Source of the DNA: a virus
Direction: 5' to 3' (one strand)
DNA length: 30,328 nt
IMG/VR virus record: IMGVR_UViG_3300037070_008532
Span: 1-30,328 of that record
A program made the translations under genes and the position numbers. A model generated the notes under the pieces. The model ran no database searches, was not told the origin of the DNA, and was given only the letters and a program-made list of their open reading frames with translations. Shown here piece by piece: positions 8,579 through 16,688 of this stretch; within the stretch, counting starts at the first letter, position 1, and each line of letters opens with the position of its first letter.

Positions 8579-9940
8579 TCAGTTGGTGATGATCTTGACG
8601 ACCGAGGACTCGGTGATGACACCCCAGCCCCAGATCGAGTACCACGCCAGAGCGTGCTCACGGCCGAAGTCGAGCACCCCGCCATCGCGGAGTTCGACCG
8701 GCAGCGAGATGGCATGACCGAAGGCGTTGTCGCCCAGCATCATCGCCTCGTACACCGAAGTCGACGGACCCCACGGCTGGCCCCACCCGGGGGTGGCGAC
8801 GGCGAGCGGGTAGTCGTTCACGGACCCCGGAGGGGTGTCGGGCGTTGGCGACGTGCCGTCGACCGGCTGGGTGATGTTGGCGTACGGGTTGCCGCCCGAA
8901 CCGGGAGCCAGGTCGGTCGACAGGCCGAGGTTGGCGCCACGCCAGTCGACGGTGTCGTTGGGGGCGTTGGTGACCGCGGCGCCGGGGAGCGTCGGGAACG
9001 GGTCGGTCACATCGGTCACCGACGACGGGCCGGTGATCTGCGTCGTCTCGATGAACACCACGTCGTTGAGACGGCCGATTTCCCCGAGCATGAAGTTGCC
9101 GGGGGCGGCATACTTCGTGACTTCGATCCATTCCGGGGTATCACGGAGCCGTCGTCCCTGGTGGGGGTGGATGAAACACACGTATGTCTCACCGAGGCGG
9201 GGCACGTTCTTCGACGCGAGCACCTCGACGGCGTCCTTGACGCTGTGCGGGGTGAGCATGTACCAGTTGGCCGGGGTGCCCGCAGCCGCGTTGACGGCTG
9301 TGTAGTTGGCTGCCGGGGTACCAGGCTCGTAGACGCCGTAGCCGACGTTGATGGCCGCTGGCTTCTGGTAACCGAACACGACGCTTGACGCCCGGGAGAG
9401 TTGGTACCTCGCCTGGTTGTCCATGTAGAGCGCCATGTTGCGACCCAGAAGTCGGCTGGCCGACGCCATGATGTCATCGAACGAAGCGTTGAGCAGCAGT
9501 TCAGACACCGCCACAGCGAAGCCCTGCTCGGCCACCGTGATGGCGTACTGCTGGGCCGAGATCGCATGGGTCTTCATGCGAACGCCTTCCACCAACGGAC
9601 CTGCCGGGATGGGCAGATTGTTGTAGCGGAGGAAGTTTACGGTGAGTCCCGGCATGGTGCCGAGTTCCGTCTTCTTCACGGCGAACTGCTCGAACCGCAG
9701 CACGGGCATCGACTGGAACAGGATCTCCTTGGACCAGATGGTCTGGATCGCCGGTCCCATCATCGTGGTTCCGGTTGTGATACCTGCGCCGTATCCGGCT
9801 CCAGTGTTGTCTACACCGTAGGGACCGTCGTAGCCGACAGCCGGTGTGTAGTTGGAGAAATCTCCTCCGGTAGCGATTCTTGTCGTACCGGTGATACCAG
9901 ATACAACAGGAAGCTCGCCGCCAAGACCTGCTCCAGGCAT
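8579..9940 (-). CDS. Major capsid protein, N4-gp56-like (HK97 fold)
   Basis: 453 residues. From about residue 80 it follows the N4-gp56 capsid family: VNFLRYNNLPIPAGPLVEGV, then ISAQQYAITVAEQGFAVAVS with SELLLNASFDDIMASASRLL, GRNMALYMDNQARYQL, and the C-terminal YEAMMLGDNAFGHAISLP and ALAWYSIWGWGVITESSVV. The first 55 residues are Gly/Thr-rich. A linker at about 330-390 is rich in Pro, Gly and Thr and may be an extra surface loop. The start has AAGGAG 9 bases upstream. The gene follows the scaffold gene after 18 bases, the usual order. It should build the icosahedral shell. Confidence 0.92.
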   Translation of the reverse strand: MPGAGLGGELPVVSGITGTTRIATGGDFSNYTPAVGYDGPYGVDNTGAGYGAGITTGTTMMGPAIQTIWSKEILFQSMPVLRFEQFAVKKTELGTMPGLTVNFLRYNNLPIPAGPLVEGVRMKTHAISAQQYAITVAEQGFAVAVSELLLNASFDDIMASASRLLGRNMALYMDNQARYQLSRASSVVFGYQKPAAINVGYGVYEPGTPAANYTAVNAAAGTPANWYMLTPHSVKDAVEVLASKNVPRLGETYVCFIHPHQGRRLRDTPEWIEVTKYAAPGNFMLGEIGRLNDVVFIETTQITGPSSVTDVTDPFPTLPGAAVTNAPNDTVDWRGANLGLSTDLAPGSGGNPYANITQPVDGTSPTPDTPPGSVNDYPLAVATPGWGQPWGPSTSVYEAMMLGDNAFGHAISLPVELRDGGVLDFGREHALAWYSIWGWGVITESSVVKIITN

Positions 9941-9958
9941 GGTTGCACTCCTTCGGGG

Positions 9959-10768
9959 CTACCGCCCCCGTTGACGATTGGGTGAAGTGGCTCGCAGGAG
10001 TTGCTCGCGGTATCTCTTATACGTGTCCATGTCCATTGTCCTGATGTCATCAGGACTCAACTGCTCGTACGACGGCATCTGTTCCATTGGTCCTACGGGA
10101 GGGACCGACGCCATCGCCGCTCCCCTAAACGGTTGCGGTTGAGCCGCAGCCGCGATGTTGTTGAAGATCGTCTCGGAGCGAGCTTTCATCTCCTCGATGG
10201 ATGCGTCAACGGCCTCGGGGGTGTCCCCCCCGATCAAGTCCCGGAGTTCCGGGAGGATGTACTCCGACTCTTGCTCGATTCGGGCGCTCCGGTAGGCGTG
10301 CGCCTCCTGGAGTGCCCGTTCACGTTCGAAGATTGCTCGATCCGTATCGTAACGGGTGCTGAGTTCCTGGATCTGGTTGTTGAACTCAGCCTCGCGCTTC
10401 TCGAAGAGTTGACGGAGGTCCATCTCCGACTCTTCCTTGGCCTGTCGCGCTGCCTCGGCCTCTTCGGCCAGACGGGTGCGCTCGGCCGCTTCGGCTTCAC
10501 GGGCCTCCCGAAGCTCCTTCAGTTGGCCCTGCATCTCCTCCAGCCGGGGGTACAGCTTGTCCTTCTCCTGCTGGCGTGCCCGCTCGATGTCCTGCTCCGT
10601 GAAGCGCCCTTGGGGCTGCTGTTGGGGCTGATCCGTCACCTGGATGGGTTGTGTTACCGTCTGATCGGGTCGCTGTTGCGCCCACTGCACGGTGTTCTGG
10701 GGCTGGGCGGGCGTCACGCCGACGAGGACGCCCTGACCGTCCGAAGTGATGGTGTTGTCATTGGACAT
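9959..10768 (-). CDS. Capsid scaffolding protein (coiled coil)
   Basis: 269 residues from the ATG at 10768; a TTG ten codons upstream is in frame but less likely, and GGAG lies 13 bases before the ATG. Residues 1-55 are Gln/Pro-rich and disordered. Residues 55-170 form a long charged coiled coil full of Glu, Arg, Ala and Gln. The C-terminus is basic (TSPNRQRGR). This layout just upstream of the capsid gene is that of a phage scaffold. Residues 238-254 read SPDDIRTMDMDTYKRYR, and a near copy occurs in the zinc-finger-like protein at 22.7-23.3 kb. No serine protease domain is present, so maturation by a fused protease is not visible. Confidence 0.88.
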   Translation of the reverse strand: MSNDNTITSDGQGVLVGVTPAQPQNTVQWAQQRPDQTVTQPIQVTDQPQQQPQGRFTEQDIERARQQEKDKLYPRLEEMQGQLKELREAREAEAAERTRLAEEAEAARQAKEESEMDLRQLFEKREAEFNNQIQELSTRYDTDRAIFERERALQEAHAYRSARIEQESEYILPELRDLIGGDTPEAVDASIEEMKARSETIFNNIAAAAQPQPFRGAAMASVPPVGPMEQMPSYEQLSPDDIRTMDMDTYKRYREQLLRATSPNRQRGR

Positions 10769-10798
10769 GGTGATCGTTCTTCTCCACTGAAGGTTCAA

Positions 10799-10893
10799 CG
10801 GCGGGTTCTACGGGGAACGCGACCCTTACTACTACCACAATCTGACCTGATACAGGGGTATCTCAGTTCTCTTAGCGACGTTTCGGACGGCCA
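10799..10893. promoter_or_regulatory. Intergenic gap with repeated GATACCCCTG motif
   Basis: A gap of 95 bases in front of the scaffold gene, one of few in the structural operon. It holds TACAGGGGTATC (10851-10862), which recurs exactly at 18708-18719, and is extended here to GGTATCTCAG. GATAC/GTATC form a short inverted repeat around 4 bases. It could be a promoter, operator or phage-specific start-associated sequence. I see no convincing -35/-10 pair. Confidence 0.4.
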
Positions 10894-11409
10894 TCACCGA
10901 TGCCACTTCCCCGCCCAGATCGCATCCTTGATGAACTGGCGCCCGCTGCTGACCTCGTCGGTGTTGAGGCGGGCACCTTGCCTCCAGTCCCTGTGTGCAA
11001 GCTGCGGAGTCATGAAGGTCATGCTGTTCGTCACCCCGGTAGGGGCGCTCCCAGTGACCAATCCGCGCCCCTGGAGGCCACGGACCAACTTCGATGAGTG
11101 TTCCGATAGATCCCTATCGGGCATGAGCTTGGATCCCTCGGCCAGAGCCTGCTGGGCGGCGATCCCAATCGTCGTCATGGCCGCTGCGCTGTGGCCCCGG
11201 GCGAACTTCATCTCCGACGCCGTGTGGGGTACCGGCCCCTCGTCCTCGTCCCACTCGTAACCAGTCTCCGGGTCACGGTGGGAGATGTGCAGGCCACCGA
11301 TCTCTTCCTCACCCTTGTAGACCCGATAGCTGGTCTTGTCGTAGTCGCTCTGCCGGTGGTACTGGTACTTGCCGCTCTGGGCCTGAGAGACGTGGTCACT
11401 TGCCGCCAC
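10894..11409 (-). CDS. Tandem paralogue 3, possible GNAT-like fold
   Basis: 171 residues, GTG start, with GGGAGACACGCC just before it inside the end of the upstream gene. Third member of a tandem triplet: it starts AASDHVSQAQSGKYQYHRQ, has YKGEEEIGGLHISH in the middle, DRDLSEHSSKLVRGLQGRGL before the end, and NTDEVSSGRQFIKD near the C-terminus. The middle resembles a GNAT acetyltransferase core (strand, helix, then 'l.pS.dLSehSsrLv.kLqgRGLv'). The region where the acetyl-CoA loop would be reads FARGHSAAAMTTIGIA, without a clear R/QxxGxG/A. Activity is therefore doubtful and the fold is inferred. It is the most diverged member. It overlaps its upstream paralogue by 14 bases. Confidence 0.82.
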   Translation of the reverse strand: MAASDHVSQAQSGKYQYHRQSDYDKTSYRVYKGEEEIGGLHISHRDPETGYEWDEDEGPVPHTASEMKFARGHSAAAMTTIGIAAQQALAEGSKLMPDRDLSEHSSKLVRGLQGRGLVTGSAPTGVTNSMTFMTPQLAHRDWRQGARLNTDEVSSGRQFIKDAIWAGKWHR

Positions 11410-11890
11410 GGCGTGTCTCCCTCAATTGCTGGCGCATGTGGTTGCGGCCAAGGCTGACCGTCTCAGTGTTCAGTCGCCGCCCTTCTCGCCGGTTCTCGGG
11501 GATGGTGGCGTTGTAGCTACGGAACTCGATGTCGTTGGACGCCTCCGACTCAGCCGACCCGGTGACCAGACCACGCCCCTGGAGCTTGCGGACCAACCGA
11601 GAGGAATGCTCAGAGAGGTCGGTGGACGGCTGAAGCTCCATCCCGTACGCAGACATCTCGCGCTGGGCGATACCAATCATCGTCGGAACGATGTGCCGGT
11701 GCCTCGGGTCCACGCCCATGAAGTAGACGTTGGCCGTCCTGTCGCTGTCGGGGAGGACGGTCATCGTCCCAGCCATCTTGTCGCCCTTGTAGACGTTGAT
11801 ACCCCTGGCGTCGTTGGTGTAGTCCCCACCCTCCATGTGATACTCGTACTTGCCAGTCTGAGCCTTGGAGACGTGGTCACTGGCGCTCAC
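11396..11890 (-). CDS. Tandem paralogue 2, possible GNAT-like fold
   Basis: 164 residues, GTG start preceded by AAGGAG. Same plan as its neighbours: SASDHVSKAQTGKYEYHMEG, YKGDKMAGTMTVLP, VDPRHRHIVPTMIGIAQREM, STDLSEHSSRLVRKLQGRGL, and NTETVSLGRNHMRQQL at the C-terminus. The HRHIVPTMIGIA stretch lies where a GNAT protein has its acetyl-CoA loop but lacks the usual glycines. Its C-terminal codons contain the ribosome site of the next paralogue, so the three are translationally chained with identical 14-base overlaps. It sits between portal and scaffold, a place where minor head proteins are common. Confidence 0.83.
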   Translation of the reverse strand: MSASDHVSKAQTGKYEYHMEGGDYTNDARGINVYKGDKMAGTMTVLPDSDRTANVYFMGVDPRHRHIVPTMIGIAQREMSAYGMELQPSTDLSEHSSRLVRKLQGRGLVTGSAESEASNDIEFRSYNATIPENRREGRRLNTETVSLGRNHMRQQLRETRRGGK

Positions 11891-12392
11891 GGCGCGTCTC
11901 CTTCAACTGCTGACGCATGAACTTGCGCCCGTGGCTGACCTCCTCGGTGTTGAGCCGGTTCCCCTTACGCAGGTGTTCCGGGGTATAGACAGGACCACCG
12001 AAGCCGATGTCGTTGGACACGCCGCTCTCTCGGTTCTCGGTGACCAACCCTCGCCCCTGGAGCTTCTGTACCAACCGGGACGAGTGCTCGGAGAGGTTGG
12101 CCGAAGGGACCAGCCTGGTGCCCTCGTAGTTCTCCATGTGGTTGTGCATGACGCCGATCATCGTCGGGACGATGTGACGGTGTCCGGGAGCAACCGACAT
12201 GCCGCCGACTCTCGCCACCGGTTCGTCAAGAGGCTCGTCGTTCTCGTCGTAGTCGTCGGGGTAGACCCCCATGTTCCCGACACGATGCTCACCTTTGTAA
12301 ACGTTGAGATACTTGGCACCAGACCAGTCATGCTGGAGGTGATACTGGTACCGGCCGCTTTGGTCGGTGGAGAGGTGGTCGCTAGCGCTCAC
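11877..12392 (-). CDS. Tandem paralogue 1, possible GNAT-like fold
   Basis: 171 residues, GTG start overlapping the portal stop as GTGA. First transcribed member of the triplet. It reads SASDHLSTDQSGRYQYHLQH, YKGEHRVGNMGVYP, a short acidic insert DDYDENDEPLDEP, APGHRHIVPTMIGVMHNHM, SANLSEHSSRLVQKLQGRGL, and NTEEVSHGRKFMRQQL. Conservation of both ends with a variable middle suggests gene duplication followed by specialisation. Function unknown. A minor virion protein or degenerate acetyltransferase are the two readings I would test. Confidence 0.83.
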   Translation of the reverse strand: MSASDHLSTDQSGRYQYHLQHDWSGAKYLNVYKGEHRVGNMGVYPDDYDENDEPLDEPVARVGGMSVAPGHRHIVPTMIGVMHNHMENYEGTRLVPSANLSEHSSRLVQKLQGRGLVTENRESGVSNDIGFGGPVYTPEHLRKGNRLNTEEVSHGRKFMRQQLKETRRERQ

Positions 12393-14047
12393 CGAGAATC
12401 ATCGTCCTCGTAGTCCACCATCTGCGGCGGGTACTGGCCGTAAGCGAGCATCTGCATCTCCTGGGCCAGGGCCGGATCGACAGGTGGAGTAGCGGGCATT
12501 GGATTGCCCTCGGCGTCGGCCGTCATCATCGGCTGACCGTCTGGTGTCATACCAGTGGCCATGAGGTTGAAGGCGGCGATCTGGCTGCGGATGAGATCGA
12601 GAGCGCCTTGCTCCTTGGTGTCCTCGATGACCTCTTCGAAGATCTCCCTGATCTTCTGGTCCGGGAACTGCTGGCCAAGGTCGCGCAAAGCTCCACGGCG
12701 CGACTCCAGGCTCATAGCCATCTTTGCCTGGATCTCGTTGATCTTGATGAGCGTGTCCATCGGCATCGGGCTAGGCCAGTCCACCGAGGAGCGGTATGAC
12801 ACCGGGTCGGCCGGGTCAAGCTGGGGGAACTGGTCGGGCTTCAGGATCGTGGCCGACAGACGTGGGTTGTAGACGGTCAGGTCAGGGGCGAACAGGAACG
12901 CATGCTTCATCACCAACTCGTTGATGCGCTGAAACATGGGTATGTACTGGATCTTCTTGCGCTCATGCTTCAGCATCAGGGGCTGGTACTGCATGGAGAG
13001 GGCCACACCCGATGTGTTGCTGATCGGCTGCATCGTGCCCAGAGCAGCGGCAGGCACGCCCATGAACTCATGCATCGACTGCTTCAGAAGCTCCATGTAG
13101 CCGAGGGGACCGGTGAAGTTGGTCTGCAACTCCAGGTTCTGGACCTTGGCGTCTTTGTTGCCAATCGCCCATACCTTGCGGGCGCCCTTCTCCAGGTTGC
13201 TGGCCTTGGCACCAGTGATCACCGTCACCGGAGCGACGTGGTAGTTGATGATGTCGCTGATCTCCGTGGCCTTCTCGTTGTATTCCCTGTTCAACGAGAT
13301 GATGTCGTTCGCATCACCTAACCCCCACGGTGAGGAGGCCACGGAGAAGTTGGGGGCGAAGGCGATTGGTATCTCACCAATCGGGTTGGGCCGCTGGTCG
13401 ATGAGTTCATCGTTGATGTACTCCTCGATGGTGTCTTCGGTCATCAGTTCCACGTACGTCATGACCTGGCGGCTGCCGTCCTGCGCCGTGCCCCAGAACT
13501 TGTACTTCAGCTTGAAGCGGATCATCCGAGTGCGGTCGTGCGGATGCCACTCGGGGAAGCAGAAGGCCGGATTCAGAGGGAGTATCCGAATCCGACCTTC
13601 ATGCGGCAGTCCCGCCGTGTCCATGTACGGCTGCTCGTAGGCGACCTTCACGAACACATCACCAGAGACACTGCCAAGTTGGCCGATCTCCATAAGGATG
13701 GCCTGCTTGTGGTTGTGGACCTCCCACACCTCCTTCAGGGTGTAGGGCACAATGGCTCCGGTGGCCTCGGGACTGTGGAAGTTGACGCCCTTGCCAAAGG
13801 AAAAGTTGACGACGAAGTCTATGAACGCCCGGACCCAGTTGAAGGTCAGTTGAGGCTCACCGATCTCCCTGCGATAGGCCCAGTGGTGACCGAGATACCA
13901 GGCCCAGTTGTTGGCGTAGCGGTTGAGGCGAGGCCCGTGTACCTCGAACTCCTCGTCAGCGAGTTCAACCAGGCCCAGAGGGCTGATGGCGATAGTCAGG
14001 TCAGACGCTGCCGCCCGATAGGAACCTGGATGGAAGGCGACGGTCAT
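12389..14047 (-). CDS. Phage portal protein
   Basis: 552 residues. It has the features of an SPP1/HK97-type portal: an N-terminal region ANNWAWYLGHHWAYRREIGE, then LTFNWVRAFIDFVVNFSFGK, a clip/wing section GDVFVKVAYEQPYMDTAG, a stem-like segment SSPWGLGDANDIISLNREYN, and ALGTMQPISNTSGVALSMQY with a following helix MLKHERKKIQYIPMF. The last 60 residues are Pro/Met-rich and acidic (YEDDDSR), typical for portals. Start overlaps the upstream LamG gene by ATGA and its stop overlaps the next gene by GTGA. As a dodecameric ring at one vertex it would be the DNA entry point and terminase docking site. Confidence 0.9.
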   Translation of the reverse strand: MTVAFHPGSYRAAASDLTIAISPLGLVELADEEFEVHGPRLNRYANNWAWYLGHHWAYRREIGEPQLTFNWVRAFIDFVVNFSFGKGVNFHSPEATGAIVPYTLKEVWEVHNHKQAILMEIGQLGSVSGDVFVKVAYEQPYMDTAGLPHEGRIRILPLNPAFCFPEWHPHDRTRMIRFKLKYKFWGTAQDGSRQVMTYVELMTEDTIEEYINDELIDQRPNPIGEIPIAFAPNFSVASSPWGLGDANDIISLNREYNEKATEISDIINYHVAPVTVITGAKASNLEKGARKVWAIGNKDAKVQNLELQTNFTGPLGYMELLKQSMHEFMGVPAAALGTMQPISNTSGVALSMQYQPLMLKHERKKIQYIPMFQRINELVMKHAFLFAPDLTVYNPRLSATILKPDQFPQLDPADPVSYRSSVDWPSPMPMDTLIKINEIQAKMAMSLESRRGALRDLGQQFPDQKIREIFEEVIEDTKEQGALDLIRSQIAAFNLMATGMTPDGQPMMTADAEGNPMPATPPVDPALAQEMQMLAYGQYPPQMVDYEDDDSR

Positions 14048-15129
14048 GTGATCGGTGGTCCTGACGAGTCAAGGACGGGCGTACCCGCCTGGGTGAGGGT
14101 GCGTCCGTTGCCGCTGTCGTCGGTGGTCTGCGGCCCGGCGTTGAACTTGTAGTTGGCCCACAGGTTGGCGGTCTTCACCGGAGCGTAAGTGGCGGCCTCT
14201 GCCTGGATCTCCGCTTCGGTGAGGGCGACCGTCCATATCTTGACTGCGGCGAGCGACCCGTTCAGGAAGTCGCTGGTGCCGAATCCGTCGCCACCGAGGT
14301 ACATCGTGTTGGCATCAGCGGGTCCGCTGACCGCCTGGTTGGCATTGGTGACCGCCGTCGTCCACGATCCCCCGGCGATCTTCCAGCCGAAGATGTCGGT
14401 GCCTGGTCCAGCGCTGGTGTCGTTGACACAACCAACGAAGAACCATGTGCCGACCGCCATCGACACACCTGATGAGACGTTGCCGCCGCCTGACGTGTCA
14501 CGTCGCAGCGTCGTGCCATCGGCCAAGGTGGAGATCATGTAGTAGTTGCTAGCCGCGTTGTCCTGGCAGAAGAAACATGAGAGGGCGTTGCGGTCGACGG
14601 CGATCTTGGCCCAGAACGTGATCGTGAAGGAGGCGCCCAACCCACTGGCCGAGCGGGAATACTTCATTGTGCCTGCGTTGAAGCGCACCGCCGAAGGCGT
14701 CGCCCCGGCGTGGTATGTGTCGGTGACCGCCACTGTGGAGACGATGGTGACACCGCGGCCCGTCTCGTTGTAGTTCGTCCCACTAGCAACACCGGCCGTG
14801 AAGTTGACGGTGTTGGAGATCTTCTCGCCCGACTGCTTGACCACGCCGATGGGGATGGTCCCGTCAGCACCGCTGTCGGGCATCGGACTGAAACGAGCCA
14901 CCGTCAACTGGGTGGCCGAGACGTAGGTCGTCGCCTGCGGGCTGTAGTTGGCGTAGACCACCGACCCGTTGACGAAACCGGTGCCGTTGACCGTCAACGT
15001 CTGAAGGCCCGAGGTCCGCAGGGCCGACGTCGGGGACAGGGTGGTGACGGTGCAGGTTGCGGTGACCCCGGTGTTGACAGCGGGGTCCGTCGACCTGCCC
15101 GAGCGCCAACCACCTCCGACGTACGACAT
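14044..15129 (-). CDS. IPT/TIG plus LamG protein, probable virion surface protein
   Basis: 361 residues. Residues 25-115 look like an IPT/TIG Ig domain (TTLSPTSALRTSGLQTLTVN, GTGFVNGSVVYANYS, TIPIGVVKQSGEKISNTVNF). Residues 119-140, YNETGRGVTIVSTVAVTDTY, are one copy of the repeat found about 16 times in the giant fibre. Residues 145-361 are a LamG/concanavalin jellyroll (ASFTITFWAKIAVDRNALSC, SLAAVKIWTVALTEAEIQAE, NLWANYKFNAGPQTTDDSGN) very close to the two LamG domains of the fibre. It is placed upstream of the portal, away from the fibres, so a head-decorating glycan-binding protein is one reading. Starts with TAATG overlap, ends with ATGA overlap. Confidence 0.87.
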   Translation of the reverse strand: MSYVGGGWRSGRSTDPAVNTGVTATCTVTTLSPTSALRTSGLQTLTVNGTGFVNGSVVYANYSPQATTYVSATQLTVARFSPMPDSGADGTIPIGVVKQSGEKISNTVNFTAGVASGTNYNETGRGVTIVSTVAVTDTYHAGATPSAVRFNAGTMKYSRSASGLGASFTITFWAKIAVDRNALSCFFCQDNAASNYYMISTLADGTTLRRDTSGGGNVSSGVSMAVGTWFFVGCVNDTSAGPGTDIFGWKIAGGSWTTAVTNANQAVSGPADANTMYLGGDGFGTSDFLNGSLAAVKIWTVALTEAEIQAEAATYAPVKTANLWANYKFNAGPQTTDDSGNGRTLTQAGTPVLDSSGPPIT

Positions 15130-15413
15130 TACGGTCGCCCCCCTTGCTGCTGCTGCAACTGGGTGGCGTACTGCTCTTCGGTGTTGAACCGTTCCGACAT
15201 CCCATGCTTGAAGTGGGCGATGCGAGGGATGATGCGGCCCATCATCTGGAAGGAGGGTTCCGGGCCGTGGTCACAGGTGGCGCACGCATGCACGTCACTG
15301 CGCTTGGTCGGCGGGTGGCCCATCTCGAAGGCGAACGCCGACTGGTATCTCTTCTTCTCCAGCCGCTCGCCCTCGGTCAACGCCGGGTCCGGGTAATCAT
15401 GCTCGGCAGGCAT
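15129..15413 (-). CDS. Small head-region protein with CxxC and NTEE motif
   Basis: 94 residues, TGATG overlap with the upstream gene and TAATG with the next. It has a charged N-terminus, CATCDHGPEPSF (one CxxC pair, perhaps half a metal site), and ends HGMSERFNTEEQYATQLQQQ. The RFNTEEQYATQL stretch resembles the C-terminal RLNTEEVSHGR motif of the triplet proteins 3 kb downstream. Unknown function. Its place just before the LamG and portal genes suggests a minor head protein. Confidence 0.8.
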   Translation of the reverse strand: MPAEHDYPDPALTEGERLEKKRYQSAFAFEMGHPPTKRSDVHACATCDHGPEPSFQMMGRIIPRIAHFKHGMSERFNTEEQYATQLQQQQGGRP

Positions 15414-15628
15414 CAGCGCTGCCTCCGGTAGGGCGACTTCGCCCGCGTGTAGCTGCGGTAGGCGTTCTTCATTGGAGAGCGGATGTACAGCGACGGGAAC
15501 TGCTGGTTGCTGATGGGGCCGAAGGGGTCTGACGGTGCGCCGGTCTTGTGCAGCCCAGCGTTGACCTGGACGTGATGGCGCGAAGGTGAACGGCGTGGCC
15601 GTGTCTCACCTCGGTAGCCATCCGCCAT
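15413..15628 (-). CDS. Small basic protein, unknown
   Basis: 71 residues from the ATG at 15628, which follows the upstream TGA by one base; an in-frame ATG 18 codons earlier would overlap that gene and has no ribosome site. Rich in Arg, Ser, Pro and Tyr (RPRRSPSRHHVQVNAGLHK; SYTRAKSPYRRQR), without clear folded domain. Basic, disordered proteins in this position may bind DNA or capsid inner surfaces, but nothing proves it. Confidence 0.72.
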   Translation of the reverse strand: MADGYRGETRPRRSPSRHHVQVNAGLHKTGAPSDPFGPISNQQFPSLYIRSPMKNAYRSYTRAKSPYRRQR

Positions 15629-15629
15629 G

Positions 15630-16025
15630 TCACTTGTCCTGGTATCCCCGGCGCCCTCGGCGCACGCGCTGCTCGCCGCCACCTTGGGGCGGCGTGTAGG
15701 TGATCAATGGCCCTCCCGGCTTGCGCTCATGAAGCGGCTTCTGCCAGTAGGGAAAGTTGGGGTCGAAGCGGGGCGTCGGTGACGGCTCCCTCACAGGGCG
15801 AAGACCACGGCCCACGTTCTGGCCGACGTACTCGGTCATGTCGGGCGGGCCTCGGTAGTCGAAGCGCTCCCCGGCGTTGTACTGGTCGAGAGTGAGCGAC
15901 TGGAAGCGCTTCTGCCACTGAGTGCGGTCAACCTGACGGGACTCTTCCGTCTCCCGGCGTGGAGGAGCGTTGGCGGCGTGGATCTCCTCGTCGCTCGGCT
16001 CGGGGGTGGTGGTGAGACGGCCCAT
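15630..16025 (-). CDS. Pro/Arg-rich small protein, unknown
   Basis: 131 residues, ATG preceded by GAGAGG about 8 bases upstream (the site runs into a GGTATC word). Composition is Pro, Arg, Gly and Gln-rich with aromatic patches (TQWQKRFQSLTLDQYNAGER, DPNFPYWQKPLHERKPGG). Mostly disordered by eye. No family recognised. It belongs to the block of small genes between terminase and portal. Confidence 0.78.
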   Translation of the reverse strand: MGRLTTTPEPSDEEIHAANAPPRRETEESRQVDRTQWQKRFQSLTLDQYNAGERFDYRGPPDMTEYVGQNVGRGLRPVREPSPTPRFDPNFPYWQKPLHERKPGGPLITYTPPQGGGEQRVRRGRRGYQDK

Positions 16026-16037
16026 GTTGATACCTCT

Positions 16038-16298
16038 CTATCGACCCGGGCCGTAACCAGTGCCGATCCGGTTGCTGTCCGTCACCTGTCCAGCAGACAA
16101 CGCCCCGTACGTAGGGGTGGCCGCAGCTTGTATGGCCTGTCTTGGAGTGTCCCCGACACCGCTGGCCGCAGTACCGGCTGGCGGGGAGGCCATACCTGCC
16201 CGGGGTGACATTGGCGCCGTGTTCAGGGGGGAGAAGCTCGACCGGGCCGGGTTGGCTCCCTGGTCCATGCCGTAGCGACCTCCGATTCCTCTGGCCAT
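16038..16298 (-). CDS. Gly/Ala/Pro-rich small protein, unknown
   Basis: 86 residues from the ATG at 16298, whose first base is the last of the upstream TGA region (TGATG); a GTG one codon earlier is also possible. Low-complexity Ala, Gly, Pro, Ser and Thr without charged core (ARSSFSPLNTAPMSPRAGMA, PTYGALSAGQVTDSNRIGTG). Likely disordered. No function can be given. Confidence 0.72.
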   Translation of the reverse strand: MARGIGGRYGMDQGANPARSSFSPLNTAPMSPRAGMASPPAGTAASGVGDTPRQAIQAAATPTYGALSAGQVTDSNRIGTGYGPGR

Positions 16299-16474
16299 CA
16301 CTTACCTGCTCTCGTCTTGGCTGCCTTCTTGGCCATCTGCGAACGACGCTTCGGTCCCTGTGCCGAGGCGTTGGAGATCTTCGCAGCCTTCTCCTTGGAG
16401 TAGCCCTCATCTTTCAACGCCTCGTACTCGTCAGGCTTCTTGATCGACGGGCCTGGTGACTTACCTCCAGGCAT
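16298..16474 (-). CDS. DUF7218-like small protein
   Basis: 58 residues: it starts with PGPSIKKPDEYEALKDEGYS and continues KEKAAKISNASAQ, then a basic tail (RRSQMAKKAAKTRAGK). The pattern 'GPSIK.p..YEaLr.eG.SKEKAArIsNa.a' is the small actinobacterial and phage family I know as DUF7218. Role unknown; the basic tail would suit nucleic acid contact. Both ends overlap neighbours as TGATG, so it is part of one operon. Confidence 0.82.
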   Translation of the reverse strand: MPGGKSPGPSIKKPDEYEALKDEGYSKEKAAKISNASAQGPKRRSQMAKKAAKTRAGK

Positions 16475-16656
16475 CAGAGGCCAGCTTCCAGCATGCGCCG
16501 TTCCAGCGACCCCAGGCGGGGATCAATGGTCCCGGCCTGCAACCCCGGCCCAGTGACCCGGCTCTGCTGGACCCGGGCATCGTGATCCTCCCGGCTGACC
16601 TTGCGCCCCGGGTGGAACGCCAGGTCGGGGTGGTCGGTTTCGTGTCCGCTAGCCAT
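16474..16656 (-). CDS. Small charged protein, unknown
   Basis: 60 residues from the ATG at 16656, which has a good AGGAGG site 6 bases upstream; the longer in-frame ATG lies before this site. Charged, with HETDHPDLAFHPGRKVSRED and RLGSLERRMLEAGL at the C-terminus (amphipathic helix). No family recognised. Its start is divergent from the plus-strand gene beginning 33 bases away. Confidence 0.72.
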   Translation of the reverse strand: MASGHETDHPDLAFHPGRKVSREDHDARVQQSRVTGPGLQAGTIDPRLGSLERRMLEAGL

Positions 16657-16688
16657 GAAACCTCCTCTCATTGTGATACCATGGGGGC

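Noticed and set aside
8381-9388. 335-residue plus-strand frame opposite the capsid gene
   Set aside because: Runs antisense through capsid and decoration genes; His/Arg/Gly/Val-rich shadow without start signal.
10001-11260. 419-residue plus-strand frame
   Set aside because: Antisense to the scaffold and third paralogue; Leu/Arg-rich shadow composition and no ribosome site, while the minus-strand frames have clear families and sites.
11396-12392. Active acetyltransferase call for the triplet
   Set aside because: GNAT-like shape only; the acetyl-CoA loop motif is missing, so an enzyme name is not supported.
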